64,000 nt of DNA from Hoeflea sp. YIM 152468 (GTDB taxonomy: Bacteria > Pseudomonadota > Alphaproteobacteria > Rhizobiales > Rhizobiaceae): positions 1 through 64,000 of the forward strand of contig NZ_JARGET010000021.1 of NCBI RefSeq assembly GCF_029210485.1. The letters run 5' to 3'. The translations under genes were made by a program, and so were the position numbers. Below, piece by piece: positions 55,493 through 64,000 of this stretch. Each line of letters begins with the position of its first letter. Within the stretch, counting starts at the first letter, position 1. Under the pieces are notes generated by a model. That model was not told where the DNA came from and made no database searches. It worked only from the letters and a program-made list of their open reading frames with translations.

Positions 55493-56560
55493 ATGGCCAA
55501 ATTTATCGACGTCAGAAACCTCACCAAGCGCTACGGCAATTATCTTGCCCTCAATGATGTATCGCTCGAGGTTGCGGAAGGGGAGTTTCTGGCACTGCTT
55601 GGACCAAGCGGCTGTGGCAAGACGACGCTTCTTCGATTGATTGCCGGCTTCATCGACACCTCCGATGGCGAGATCTCCATCGATGGCCGATCGATGCGAG
55701 ACCTTCCGCCCAACCGCAGGCCGGTCAATACGGTCTTCCAGAACTATGCCCTGTTCCCGCACATGACGGTGGCGGAGAATGTGGCCTATGGCCCGCGCCG
55801 CAATGGCGAAAGCCGCAAATCCGCCGCAACACTTGCCGCCGACAGCCTGTCGACCGTCGGCATGCTCGAGTTCAAGGCACGCTATCCGACGCAATTGTCG
55901 GGGGGCCAGCAACAGCGTGTCGCGCTGGCGCGCGCCATCGCCAACAGGCCAAAGGTGCTGCTGCTCGACGAGCCTCTGGGGGCGCTTGACCTGAAACTGC
56001 GCAAGCAGATGCAGATCGAACTCAAGACGCTGCAGAAATCACTCGGCATCACCTTCATTTTCGTCACCCATGACCAGGAGGAAGCCCTGGTGATGGCGGA
56101 CCGCATCGCCGTCATGGATGCCGGACGCATCGTGCAGATTGGTGGCGGTGAGGACATTTATCACACGCCGGCCACGCGCTATGTCGCCGATTTCATTGGT
56201 GATGCCAATCTTGTCGCCTGCGAGGTCGCTGCCGACAGGACACTTCGCGCGACGGACAGCGGCGTGACGCTGTCCGTCCCTCACGCTGCGGACGCCGGAT
56301 CCAAGGTTACCTATCTCGTTCGGCCCGAGGCGATACTGGTTTCCGCAAATGCGCCGGAGGTGTCCGCTGACCGGACCGTCCTGAAGGCCGTGGTCACCGA
56401 CAAGGTCTTCATCGGCAATGCGCTGCGCATCTATGTCGAAACCGGCGGGCTCACACTGGTGTCCCAGATTCCTTCGTCCAGCCGGGCTGCCGAATTCAAC
56501 CGCGGCCAGACCGTTCATGTGAGCTGGCATCGCGACAATGGGCAGGTGCTGGCGCGATGA
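55493..56560 (+). CDS. Polyamine-type ABC transporter ATPase (PotA-like)
   Basis: A 355-residue ATPase. Walker A is GPSGCGKTT (about residues 39-47), the signature is [14 protein letters not shown], Walker B is VLLLDEPLGALD. The C-terminal 110 residues form the TOBE regulatory domain typical of PotA and related importers (YLVRPEAILVSA). It overlaps the permease gene by four bases. Confidence 0.9.
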   Translation: MAKFIDVRNLTKRYGNYLALNDVSLEVAEGEFLALLGPSGCGKTTLLRLIAGFIDTSDGEISIDGRSMRDLPPNRRPVNTVFQNYALFPHMTVAENVAYGPRRNGESRKSAATLAADSLSTVGMLEFKARYPTQLSGGQQQRVALARAIANRPKVLLLDEPLGALDLKLRKQMQIELKTLQKSLGITFIFVTHDQEEALVMADRIAVMDAGRIVQIGGGEDIYHTPATRYVADFIGDANLVACEVAADRTLRATDSGVTLSVPHAADAGSKVTYLVRPEAILVSANAPEVSADRTVLKAVVTDKVFIGNALRIYVETGGLTLVSQIPSSSRAAEFNRGQTVHVSWHRDNGQVLAR

Positions 56561-57411
56561 GAATACGTAACCTCTGGGCCCTCATCCTGATTGCGTTGCC
56601 ACTCGCCTTCATGGTCATCTTTTTCCTAATTCCATTTCTGGTCACGGTGGTGGCGAGCTTCCACGATGCCGATGGCGCCTGGACGCTGGCCAACTACAAG
56701 AAGATCTTTGCCGACAGCTATTATCCGGGCATTTTCTTTACAACGTTCAAGCTCTCGCTGATTGCCACGGTGGTTTCGTTTCTGATCGGATATCCGATCG
56801 CCTATTACATCGTGAACATGGTGAAAAGCCGCGGCATACGCAGGCTGTGCTACGTGCTCGTGATCATGCCGCTCTTCACCAGCAACATCGTTCGCTCCTT
56901 CGGCTGGCTGATTCTGCTCGGCCGGCAGGGGCTCGTCAACCAAACGCTTGTGGCGCTCGGTATCATCGACCGGCCGATGCCCATTCTCTTCACTGAAACG
57001 GCAATCGTCATCGGCCTTGCCTATATTCTGGTGCCCTTCATGGTGCTGACGATTTCGAGCGTCCTGCAGACGATCGACCGCTCGCTTGTCGAGGCTTCGC
57101 TCGATCTGGGCAGCCCGCGGCTGTCCACCTTCTTCCACATCACGCTGCCGCTCAGTCTGCCGGGCGTGATTGCGGGTTCGTTGATTGTCTTCACCCTTGC
57201 CGTCAGCGCCTATGTCGTTCCGGCCATCATGAGTGGCGGGCGGGTGGTCGTCATGGCAATGCCGATCTTCGACAATTACACGGCTCTGTTCGACTTTAAC
57301 TTCGGCGCCGCGCTCGCGGTGGGGCTGTTGGTCATCACGCTGATCCTGATCGCACTTTATCTCCTCTTCATCGAACGCGGCGGTGCACGCCGGATTGCGA
57401 GGCAATCATGA
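56557..57411 (+). CDS. Polyamine-type ABC transporter permease (PotB-like)
   Basis: A 284-residue permease with six membrane helices. NIVRSFGWLILLGRQGLVNQ near residue 110 is characteristic of PotB-like subunits, and the coupling loop is SLVEASLDLGSPRLSTFFHI near 175. It overlaps both neighbours by four bases and forms the channel with the next gene product. Confidence 0.9.
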   Translation: MRIRNLWALILIALPLAFMVIFFLIPFLVTVVASFHDADGAWTLANYKKIFADSYYPGIFFTTFKLSLIATVVSFLIGYPIAYYIVNMVKSRGIRRLCYVLVIMPLFTSNIVRSFGWLILLGRQGLVNQTLVALGIIDRPMPILFTETAIVIGLAYILVPFMVLTISSVLQTIDRSLVEASLDLGSPRLSTFFHITLPLSLPGVIAGSLIVFTLAVSAYVVPAIMSGGRVVVMAMPIFDNYTALFDFNFGAALAVGLLVITLILIALYLLFIERGGARRIARQS

Positions 57412-58214
57412 ACATTGTCGATCGATTGGCGCGGTTTATGGTCGTGCTGCTGGCATGGGCGGGCCTGGTGTTTCTCACGCTGCCATTGGTGATCATCGTG
57501 GCGACGTCGTTTACGGAAACCGAGTTCCTCAAATTTCCGCCGGTCGGCTTTACCTTGCGCTGGTACCAGCAGTTTCTTGCCGACCCGTCCTATCTGAGTT
57601 CGATCTGGACCAGTGTTTCGATTGCGGGCATTGCCACGTTCTTCGCCGTGGTGATCGGTGTCCTCGTTGCCCTTGTGATCTCGCGTAGCGAGCTTAGGGG
57701 CCGGCGCGCTCTGAACACGATCTTCATTGCGCCCCTGATCTTGCCGACGATCGTGATCGGTGCGGCCCTGTTGCAGTTTGCCAGTGCCTATGGCTTCGCG
57801 CGGAGTTTCTTCGCGCTGGTTGTCGGCCACACAGTGATCGTTGGTCCTTATGTGTTGCGCACGGTGCTGGCGTCGCTCGAACGGTTCGACCAATCGCTCG
57901 AGGAAGCAAGCTACGATCTCGGCGGCAATGCGGTGTCGACGTTCTTTCTCGTCACTCTTCCCATCATCAAGCCGGGCCTGGTGGCAGGCGCGCTGTTCGC
58001 CTTCATCATCTCCTGGATCAATGTGGAACTGTCGATCTTCAATGCCACCGCGGCCTTGATGCCCATTCCGGTGAAGCTCTTCAACTACGTTCAATACGCG
58101 GTCGATCCGATGCTGGCCGCCGTCTCCGCCGCCACGATCTATGTCGCGGTGATCGCGGTGATCGTTCTTGACCTGCTTGTCGGTATCGACCGCGTGGCCG
58201 TCTCCCAGAAGTAA
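57408..58214 (+). CDS. Polyamine-type ABC transporter permease (PotC-like)
   Basis: A 268-residue permease with six helices. The coupling loop FDQSLEEASYDLGGNAVSTF lies near residue 165, and FTLRWYQQFLADPSYLSSIW near 47 is typical of PotC-like subunits. The operon order ATPase-PotB-PotC is standard; the binding protein is encoded separately at 51575. Confidence 0.9.
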   Translation: MNIVDRLARFMVVLLAWAGLVFLTLPLVIIVATSFTETEFLKFPPVGFTLRWYQQFLADPSYLSSIWTSVSIAGIATFFAVVIGVLVALVISRSELRGRRALNTIFIAPLILPTIVIGAALLQFASAYGFARSFFALVVGHTVIVGPYVLRTVLASLERFDQSLEEASYDLGGNAVSTFFLVTLPIIKPGLVAGALFAFIISWINVELSIFNATAALMPIPVKLFNYVQYAVDPMLAAVSAATIYVAVIAVIVLDLLVGIDRVAVSQK

Positions 58215-58234
58215 TGCAAACAAAGGTTCTCACC

Positions 58235-59452
58235 ATGCAGAGTAAGATTGAAGCCGCCGATGCGCAATCCGCGCTGGGCGATATCAAGGTGCTGGAGCTT
58301 GGCTCGATGCTCGCTGGCCCGTTCGTCGGGTCGATGCTCGGCGATTTCGGCGCGCGCGTCATCAAGGTCGAAAAGCCGGGCAAGCCGGATGCGCTGCGGG
58401 AATGGCCGCCGCACAAGAACGACGTGGCCTTGTGGTGGAAGACCATGGCGCGAAACAAGCATGCGGTCACGCTGGACATATCGCGGCGCGAAGCGCGCGA
58501 GATTGCGCTGCGGCTGATCGGCGAAAGCGACATCGTCATCGAGAACTTCCGTCCCGGAACTCTCGAGCGCTGGGGTCTGTCGCCCACGGAGTTGCGCGAG
58601 ATGTTTCCGCGCGTCATCTGGGTGCGCGTAAGCGGCTGGGGACAGGATGGACCCAAGAGCCAGGAAGGCGGCTATGCAACGATCGCGGAAGCCTTTTCAG
58701 GCCTATCCTCCTTCACCGGCCATCCGGATAAGGGACCCACCGTTTCGGCGTTTCCGCTCGGGGATTACCTTGCTGGCGTGTTCGGCGCGTTCGGCGCGCT
58801 TGCCGCACTGCATCAGCGCGAAAAGACCGGCAACGGCCAGGTTATCGACGTCGCGCTGTACGAGCCGCTCCTCCGCATCATTGAATCCGTCGTCGTCCGC
58901 TATGACCAGACCGGCCGCTCCAAGCCGCTTTTGGGCAACCAGATGGAGGAAGATGTTCCGCGCAATATCTATGCCACCGCCGATGGTGGGTCGATTGCCA
59001 TAAGTTGTGGGTCGCAGAGCATCTATGAAGGCTTGGTCACGGCCATGAAGCGGCCCGAGCTGATCACGGATCCGCGGTTTGGCACAATGGCGCTGCGCGT
59101 CGAAAACCGGGAAGCGATTGATGCCGAGGTGGCCGCGTGGATGCTGACCCAGCCGACCGACGAAGTGCTTGAGACGCTACGCGTCCACCGCGTGGTGGCC
59201 GGCAAGGTCAACAGCATCGCAGACGTTTTTGCCGACCCGCATGTTGCCGCACGCAACGCGATCGCAACAATCGTCGACCAGCAACTCGGCCCGATCAGAA
59301 TGCCGGCGCCGTCTCCGAAGCTCTCCGACACTCCGGGCCGCATCCGCTGGTCCGGTCAGGAGCAGGGCGCCGCCAATGACGAGGTCTTCGGCGGATGGCT
59401 CGGCATGACCAGCTCCCAGCTCGATATCTTGCGCGATTTGAAAGTCATTTGA
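58235..59452 (+). CDS. Family III (CaiB/BaiF) CoA-transferase
   Basis: A 405-residue enzyme. DIKVLELGSMLAGPFVGSML near the start, VIKVEKPG near 45, NKHAVTLDI near 75 and the catalytic aspartate in PLGDYLAGVFGAFGAL near 180 are the family marks. It moves CoA between carboxylic acids, so the imported substrate or a product is probably activated as a CoA thioester. Two ATGs are possible (58214 and 58235); AAAGG favours the second. It follows the permease by about 20 bases. Confidence 0.87.
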   Translation: MQSKIEAADAQSALGDIKVLELGSMLAGPFVGSMLGDFGARVIKVEKPGKPDALREWPPHKNDVALWWKTMARNKHAVTLDISRREAREIALRLIGESDIVIENFRPGTLERWGLSPTELREMFPRVIWVRVSGWGQDGPKSQEGGYATIAEAFSGLSSFTGHPDKGPTVSAFPLGDYLAGVFGAFGALAALHQREKTGNGQVIDVALYEPLLRIIESVVVRYDQTGRSKPLLGNQMEEDVPRNIYATADGGSIAISCGSQSIYEGLVTAMKRPELITDPRFGTMALRVENREAIDAEVAAWMLTQPTDEVLETLRVHRVVAGKVNSIADVFADPHVAARNAIATIVDQQLGPIRMPAPSPKLSDTPGRIRWSGQEQGAANDEVFGGWLGMTSSQLDILRDLKVI

Positions 59453-59459
59453 GGATACC

Positions 59460-60614
59460 ATGAACAAAGATAGCCAGATCGGCATCATCGGCTACGGTGC
59501 CACCGCCTACGAAAAGAAGACAGACCGGACCTTGTTCTCGTTTCTGACCGAAGCCGGCCGGGCGGCGCTGGATTCAGCAGGCCTGTCGTTCTCCGATGTC
59601 GACGGGCTTGCGATCTGCTCGTTCGAACTGCCGCCGGACAACACCGTGACGGCCGCCGAGCAGTTCGGCATGTCGCTGTCCTGGGCGTATCTGGGAACCG
59701 CCGGCAGCGCCGGTCCGGTTGCCAGCATTATCAATGCGGTCCACGCCATTGAAAGCGGACAAGCCACCACGGTGCTCTGCATCGCGGGCGACAATTATGA
59801 TGTCGGCGGGCACTATAAACTGATGGACAATTTTAGCCGCGGCTTGCGCAACTACGGCACGCCCCAGGGATTTGGCGGGGCCAACGGCCTGTTTGCCATC
59901 ATCCAGCGCAAGCACATGGAGACGTACGGAACGAGGATCGAAGATCTTGGACGCATCTCGGTGGGCCAGCGCAACAGCGCCCGGCAGAATGACCGGGCAT
60001 TGCTGCGCGGCCCCATGAGCATCGACGACTATGTCAACTCCCGCATGATCGCGGATCCGATCCGGCTCTATGACTGCGTGCTACCCTGCGCCGGAGCTGA
60101 GGCGGTGGTGGTCACGAGTCTCGACCGGGCCGAGCCCGGGAAAGGCGTGCGGGTTGTCACCGGATACGAACGCCACAACCATCCGACGATGGAGATCGCG
60201 CCGCTGAGAGGCGGTTGGGAGACCTTCGCCGATCGTCTCTACGACGATGCCGGCTATGGCCCCAGCGATATGGATTTCGTCCAGCTCTATGACGATTACC
60301 CGATCATGGCGGCGATCCAGTTCGAAGATCTCGGGTTCTGCCGCAAGGGCGAAGTCAGCCAATACCTTGCCGACAATACATTCGACTGGGCTGGTTCAGT
60401 GCCGCTCAATACCGGCGGCGGACAATTGTCGTGTGGCCAGGCCGGAATCGCCGGGGGCATGCTCAGCGTCACCGAGGCCGTGCGCCAGTTGCGCGGCGAG
60501 GGCGGCGGCCGGCAAGTGGCCAATGCGAAACGCGGCTTGGTCGCGGGCTACGGCATGGTTGGATATGGCCACGGCCTTTCCGCCAGCACCATCATACTGG
60601 AGACAACCCGATGA
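59460..60614 (+). CDS. Thiolase-like protein lacking the nucleophilic cysteine
   Basis: A 384-residue member of the SCP2-thiolase-like group. The usual catalytic cysteine near residue 85 is absent: the loop reads YLGTAGSAGPVAS. Near 325, LNTGGGQLSCGQAGIAGG replaces the GHP-type histidine loop. LQLYDDYPIMAAIQFEDLGF near 275 is as in this group. Such proteins, paired with a DUF35 protein, include the steroid side-chain aldolase Ltp2 (with ChsH2). Carbon-carbon cleavage or condensation of a CoA ester is therefore possible. It overlaps the DUF35-like gene by four bases. Confidence 0.78.
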   Translation: MNKDSQIGIIGYGATAYEKKTDRTLFSFLTEAGRAALDSAGLSFSDVDGLAICSFELPPDNTVTAAEQFGMSLSWAYLGTAGSAGPVASIINAVHAIESGQATTVLCIAGDNYDVGGHYKLMDNFSRGLRNYGTPQGFGGANGLFAIIQRKHMETYGTRIEDLGRISVGQRNSARQNDRALLRGPMSIDDYVNSRMIADPIRLYDCVLPCAGAEAVVVTSLDRAEPGKGVRVVTGYERHNHPTMEIAPLRGGWETFADRLYDDAGYGPSDMDFVQLYDDYPIMAAIQFEDLGFCRKGEVSQYLADNTFDWAGSVPLNTGGGQLSCGQAGIAGGMLSVTEAVRQLRGEGGGRQVANAKRGLVAGYGMVGYGHGLSASTIILETTR

Positions 60615-61039
60615 CCCAGGCGCTCAATTACCCAATGCCCTCCGAGGACGCAGACAACCGCGCCTTTCTCACGGCATGGCGGGAGGAAGGAAAACTCCTT
60701 CTGCAGAAGGCTGCCCCGGACGGCCGGCCATTTTTCTATCCTCGGCCGATATGCCCTTATACCGGCTCCGCCGACCTGGTCTCGGTGCCCGCTAGCGGCA
60801 AGGGCAGGATCGTCTCCTATGCGCTGGTGCTGCGACCCAACCACCCAGCTTTCAACGATGATGTGCCGATCATCCTGGCCGAGATCGAGCTTGAGGAAGG
60901 CGCTTCGCTGCTGGGCCGCATCATTTGCGAGGAAGCGAGCAGCGTGGCCAGCGGTCTCGATGTCGAGTTGCTGCCGCCTGCGGACGCAAAGCGATATCCT
61001 CTGCCCACGTTCAGGCTGCAGACTTCCGGAGATGAGTAA
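60611..61039 (+). CDS. DUF35-like OB-fold protein with degenerate zinc ribbon
   Basis: A 142-residue protein. The OB-fold is recognisable in VSVPASGKGRIVSYALVLRP and VPIILAEIELEEGASLLGRI. The N-terminal rubredoxin-like zinc ribbon of DUF35 proteins should have two CxxC pairs; here only one cysteine remains (RPICPYTGS). DUF35 proteins act as acyl-CoA-binding partners of thiolase-like enzymes, and the overlap with the thiolase-like gene supports that. It is the last gene of the operon; 61040-61318 holds no recognisable gene. Confidence 0.75.
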   Translation: MTQALNYPMPSEDADNRAFLTAWREEGKLLLQKAAPDGRPFFYPRPICPYTGSADLVSVPASGKGRIVSYALVLRPNHPAFNDDVPIILAEIELEEGASLLGRIICEEASSVASGLDVELLPPADAKRYPLPTFRLQTSGDE

Positions 61040-61318
61040 CGGTGTTCCCGGTTTCGCCGGTGAAAGGGTGGCGGACAAGCGCGGCGCCGAAAGTCCGCCG
61101 CAGCCACCTTTCACCATCAAGGCACCGGGAGAGCCGGACGATACTCCATCGTTGATGCGGGCCTGGACATAACCGCGCGCACGGCGGGCGCTCAGGGAGC
61201 GGAGGCGAGAGCGGCTGACAACATTCAAGCGCGACACTCGCACGCGAGCCGGTGATCACGGGCGATTGGCTGAAGTCCGGCACGCCTGCCGGGCTGAACC
61301 GGCCCCGTCAGCAGAAAT

Positions 61319-61960
61319 TCAGCCGCTATAGACCTCGTGGATCGACTTTCCGCTGCGGATCTTCTCGATCCACCGGTGTTCCTTGATCATATGCGCCTGA
61401 GCACGCGCGAGCACGTCTTTTGCACGTTCCAGAGGCACCACGGTGACACCGTCCTCATCACCGAGGATAATGTCCCCCGACCGTACGGTGACGCCAGCCG
61501 CCGAAATCGCGCCATCGACAACACCACCGAAACCCTGGTGCGGGCCGCGCGGCACGACGGCGTTGCAGAACATGTTGAAGCCTAGCGCGCGAATGTCCTG
61601 AACGTCTCGCACAGCACCCCACACCAATGCACCGTCGAGTTTTCGATAATGCGCCTCTTCGGTCATCATCCCGCCCCAGACGGCAACATCCTCATACCCA
61701 CCCGCGTCGACGACCAGCACCTCGCCCGGACGGGCGATCGAGATCAGGTCGACGATGCTGGCGCAATCGCCGACCATTGTCGTGACGGTCCGTGCCTGAC
61801 CGGCCAGTGTCATGCCAGGTGAAATCGGTTTGATCGACGCGTGCATGACCTGGGTACGGTTCATGCAGTCCGATGCCACCGCCGTGGGTATGCTGCGCCA
61901 GGCGGCAAGCTCGCTCTCCGCCAGTTGACGAAAGTCCACGTCAAATTTCTCAAAAGCCAT
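61319..61960 (-). CDS. RraA-like / 4-hydroxy-4-methyl-2-oxoglutarate aldolase-type protein
   Basis: A 213-residue RraA-fold protein. VVDAGGYEDVAVWGGMMTEEA near residue 84 and GALVWGAVRDVQDIRALGFN near 109 carry the arginine-aspartate pair used by HMG aldolases for metal and pyruvate binding. True RraA (RNase E regulator) is shorter; the 213-residue form in a catabolic setting is more often an aldolase or decarboxylase acting on oxaloacetate-type acids. It follows the dehydrogenase gene on the minus strand by 33 bases. Confidence 0.8.
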   Translation of the reverse strand: MAFEKFDVDFRQLAESELAAWRSIPTAVASDCMNRTQVMHASIKPISPGMTLAGQARTVTTMVGDCASIVDLISIARPGEVLVVDAGGYEDVAVWGGMMTEEAHYRKLDGALVWGAVRDVQDIRALGFNMFCNAVVPRGPHQGFGGVVDGAISAAGVTVRSGDIILGDEDGVTVVPLERAKDVLARAQAHMIKEHRWIEKIRSGKSIHEVYSG

Positions 61961-61993
61961 TGCTGCGGTCCTGAATGATTGTGTCGGCGGGTT

Positions 61994-62992
61994 TCATTGG
62001 GTGACGTCGTTTCTGATCTTGCCATGCACAAGATGGTCGATGAGAATCTGAGCGGAGAATGTGCGCATGTCGACATAGCCGGCCTCGGAATAGAACGCGG
62101 CATGCGGTGTCAGGATGAAACGGCCGGCGATCCATGGTTCGTTGCCACGCCATGCCGCGATCAGGGCAGGCTCCGGAACCGGCGGCTCCTTGGGCAGAAC
62201 ATCGAGCCCGGCAGCCTCAAGCCGACCGCTGCGCAAGGCGCGCTCCACCGCGTCGATATCGACCAGCCCGCCCCGGGCAATGTTGATCAGGATGGCGCCG
62301 GGCTTCATCGCGGCAAGGAAGCCGTCGTCGACCATCCGCCGCGTCATGTCGTTGAGCGGGGTGTGCAGGCTGACCACATCCGAGCGTGCAAGCAGGTCCT
62401 CGAGCGAGCCCACCCGCTCGACGCCAACGCCCAGGTCATGGCCTTCCGGCAGAAACGGATCATAGTAGATCGCGGTCATGTCATGCGCCATTGCACGGCG
62501 CACCACCGCGGTGCCGATCCTGCCCATGCCGACCGCGCCGAAGGTGGAGCCGCGTATCCGCCGCACTACGGGGACGTCTTCGGCGAGGAAGCCTGTCGCC
62601 GGATCGGCCCTCAACCGCCGCTCATAGCTGCCGAGCCCGCGCACCAGATAGAGCATCAGTGCGATGGCATGATCGGCGACTTCGGTTGTCCCGTAATTGG
62701 GAACGTTTGAGACCGTGATTCCGCGTGCCTTGCAGGCGGTGACATCGACATTGTCGAAACCCACGCCGACCCGCACCACCAGCTTGCAATTGTCGAGTTT
62801 GGCGACCACGGCGGCGTCAATGCGCATCCGGTGCCAGACCAGCACCGCGTCGCAGGATTGCCACTGCGCGTCCGCTATCGCCGCCGCATCGGTCTCGTCA
62901 TGGACACTGTATTCGACGAGGCTCCCCGTCACCGCCCTTTCGATGTCGAGATCGCGCCGGTGGGCGTCAGGAACCAAAACCTTGTACGTCAT
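61994..62992 (-). CDS. D-2-hydroxyacid dehydrogenase, CtBP-like
   Basis: A 332-residue NAD-dependent enzyme. VRVGVGFDNVDVTACKARGI near residue 73 binds the carboxylate, the cofactor motif is GAVGMGRIGTAVVRRA near 152, and the catalytic arginine, glutamate and histidine lie in NIARGGLVD, EPPVPEP and LTPHAAFYS. It interconverts a 2-oxo acid and a D-2-hydroxy acid. It lies between an amino-acid-type ABC transporter and an RraA-like gene, suggesting uptake and breakdown of a hydroxy or oxo acid. Confidence 0.87.
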   Translation of the reverse strand: MTYKVLVPDAHRRDLDIERAVTGSLVEYSVHDETDAAAIADAQWQSCDAVLVWHRMRIDAAVVAKLDNCKLVVRVGVGFDNVDVTACKARGITVSNVPNYGTTEVADHAIALMLYLVRGLGSYERRLRADPATGFLAEDVPVVRRIRGSTFGAVGMGRIGTAVVRRAMAHDMTAIYYDPFLPEGHDLGVGVERVGSLEDLLARSDVVSLHTPLNDMTRRMVDDGFLAAMKPGAILINIARGGLVDIDAVERALRSGRLEAAGLDVLPKEPPVPEPALIAAWRGNEPWIAGRFILTPHAAFYSEAGYVDMRTFSAQILIDHLVHGKIRNDVTQ

Positions 62993-63008
62993 CTACGGCT
63001 TCCTTTTC

Positions 63009-63758
63009 TTACAACACTTTGTCGAGAAACGCGCGCAAGCGTGGATCCTCGGGATTATGGAACAGCTGTTTGGGCGGCGCATGTTCGACGATGATACCGC
63101 CGTCGGTGAAATAGACCCGGTCGGCAATCTCCTCGGCGAAGCGCATCTCGTGGGTGACGAGGATGCAGGTCATGCCCTCATTGGCGAGATCCCTGATGAC
63201 GCCGAGAACCTCCTTGACCATTTCCGGGTCGAGCGCGGCGGTGACTTCGTCGAACAGCATCACCTTGGGTTCCATCGCCAGGGCCCGCACGATCGCCACG
63301 CGCTGTTGCTGGCCACCGGAAAGCTGGCCGGGGTAGGCATCGCCCCGGTCCGCAAGCTGGACCTTGGCCAGCAGGCTTTCCGCCAGGCTTCGAACCTCGT
63401 CCGGATTCCTCTTCAGCACCTGGATCGGCGCCATCAAGACGTTCTCAAGCACGGTCTTGTGGGGAAACAGATTGTACTGCTGAAAGACCATCGACACGTC
63501 ATGGCGCAATGGCACCAGCATCTTTTCCGTGCGCAGCGTTTCGACCTGATGGGTGTCCACCCGTATGGAACCGCTGTTGATCGAAACCAGTCCATTGATG
63601 CAGCGCAGGACCGTCGACTTGCCCGAGCCCGAAGGTCCGATGATGCAGACGACATTGCCTGCATCGACTTCCATCGAAATGCCCTTGAGCACCTCGACTG
63701 AGCCAAAGGCCTTGCGGACGTCCGTGAGCTGGACAATGGGAGGGATTGGCTCAGCCAT
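63009..63758 (-). CDS. Polar amino acid ABC transporter ATPase
   Basis: A 249-residue ATPase of the GlnQ/HisP type. Walker A is GPSGSGKST, the signature is [14 protein letters not shown] and Walker B is VMLFDEVTAALDPE. MVFQQYNLFPHKTVLENVLMAPI is the Q-loop region typical of amino-acid importers. The ATG at 63758 overlaps the permease stop; longer readings lie in the permease gene. Confidence 0.9.
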   Translation of the reverse strand: MAEPIPPIVQLTDVRKAFGSVEVLKGISMEVDAGNVVCIIGPSGSGKSTVLRCINGLVSINSGSIRVDTHQVETLRTEKMLVPLRHDVSMVFQQYNLFPHKTVLENVLMAPIQVLKRNPDEVRSLAESLLAKVQLADRGDAYPGQLSGGQQQRVAIVRALAMEPKVMLFDEVTAALDPEMVKEVLGVIRDLANEGMTCILVTHEMRFAEEIADRVYFTDGGIIVEHAPPKQLFHNPEDPRLRAFLDKVL

Positions 63759-64000
63759 GTAATCCTGCCTTTCGGATCTTCTGTTCGATCGCCCGGCTGG
63801 CCGTGGCAATCGGGTAGCAGTAAATGAAGAACAACAGCAGCACGAAGAGATAGACTGCCGTGGCGTAATCGTCGCCGTCGCTGGCGATCACGGTCTTGGC
63901 GACCGAGAGGACATCCTTGGTCCCCGTCACCACGACAAGGCTCGTGCCGATGAAGAGCATCGCATAGGTCGTCATGATGTTCGGGATCATCTGCGGCAGT
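63751..64000 (-). CDS. Amino acid ABC transporter permease, C-terminal part
   Basis: The last 82 residues of a permease that continues beyond the window. LPQMIPNIMTTYAMLFIGTS is the end of the coupling loop and following helix seen in HisM/GltK-type permeases; the final helix is FVLLLFFIYCYPIATAS. It is the gene before the ATPase in the same operon. Confidence 0.8.
   Translation of the reverse strand, partial: LPQMIPNIMTTYAMLFIGTSLVVVTGTKDVLSVAKTVIASDGDDYATAVYLFVLLLFFIYCYPIATASRAIEQKIRKAGLHG

Noticed and set aside
60611-61039. Intact zinc ribbon in the DUF35-like protein
   Set aside because: Only one of the four expected cysteines is present, so it was described as degenerate.

Overview
The window is a high-GC, densely coding stretch that looks like an alphaproteobacterium, most likely a rhizobial (Hyphomicrobiales) genome. 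The reasons are the large PstC/PstA proteins, half-size sugar ABC ATPases, the many ABC-transporter catabolic operons with LysR/IclR/AraC regulators, and relics of rhizobial-type integrase and insertion sequences. No rRNA, tRNA or CRISPR array was recognised. It reads as a mosaic of modules separated by short gene graveyards.

Positions 1-19.6 kb are a copper-tolerance island. The left edge (1-1.4 kb) holds mobile-DNA debris: a possible IS end, a small plasmid-type protein, a frameshifted winged-helix regulator. Then follow, on the minus strand, a truncated acyltransferase, a cytochrome c, two L,D-transpeptidases, a DUF411 protein and a small exported protein; on the plus strand a YafK-type L,D-transpeptidase; and the core of copZ (minus) divergent from copA - glutaredoxin-like - ferredoxin/reductase fusion - cueR. 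A third CueR-type promoter precedes an exported protein - lipoprotein - TolC - multicopper oxidase - cupredoxin - CusF-like - multicopper oxidase (broken by an in-frame TAG) - multicopper oxidase series. A separate MerR-type promoter drives a two-gene membrane module.

Positions 19.6-30.8 kb: an IclR-controlled catabolic cluster (branched-chain-type ABC importer, two short-chain dehydrogenases, an imidase/deacetylase-type hydrolase, an amidase). It is flanked by two similar 51-bp direct repeats (42 of 51 identical), with a dead integrase abutting the right copy, so it looks like an old integrated island.

Positions 30.7-36.2 kb: a Pho-box-controlled pstSCAB-phoU operon, followed by a decayed IS630-family transposase. 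Positions 36.7-42.8 kb: a sugar/polyol module (ABC importer, AraC regulator, zinc dehydrogenase, short-chain dehydrogenase) tied together by two copies of a 15-bp motif. Positions 42.8-43.4 kb: fragments of an aldehyde dehydrogenase and a class III aminotransferase.

Positions 43.5-51.5 kb: a minus-strand operon with one enzyme for each step from L-pipecolate to 2-oxoglutarate (HglS, D-2-hydroxyglutarate dehydrogenase, AmaB-type aldehyde dehydrogenase, aminotransferase, AmaA-type oxidase), plus a divergent LysR regulator. Positions 51.6-61.0 kb: a polyamine-type ABC importer combined with AtuA-like, DUF4387, family III CoA-transferase, thiolase-like and DUF35-like proteins under a LysR regulator; this is the least understood and most interesting metabolic module. 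Positions 61.3-64.0 kb: an RraA-like protein, a 2-hydroxyacid dehydrogenase and the start of an amino-acid ABC transporter that runs off the edge.
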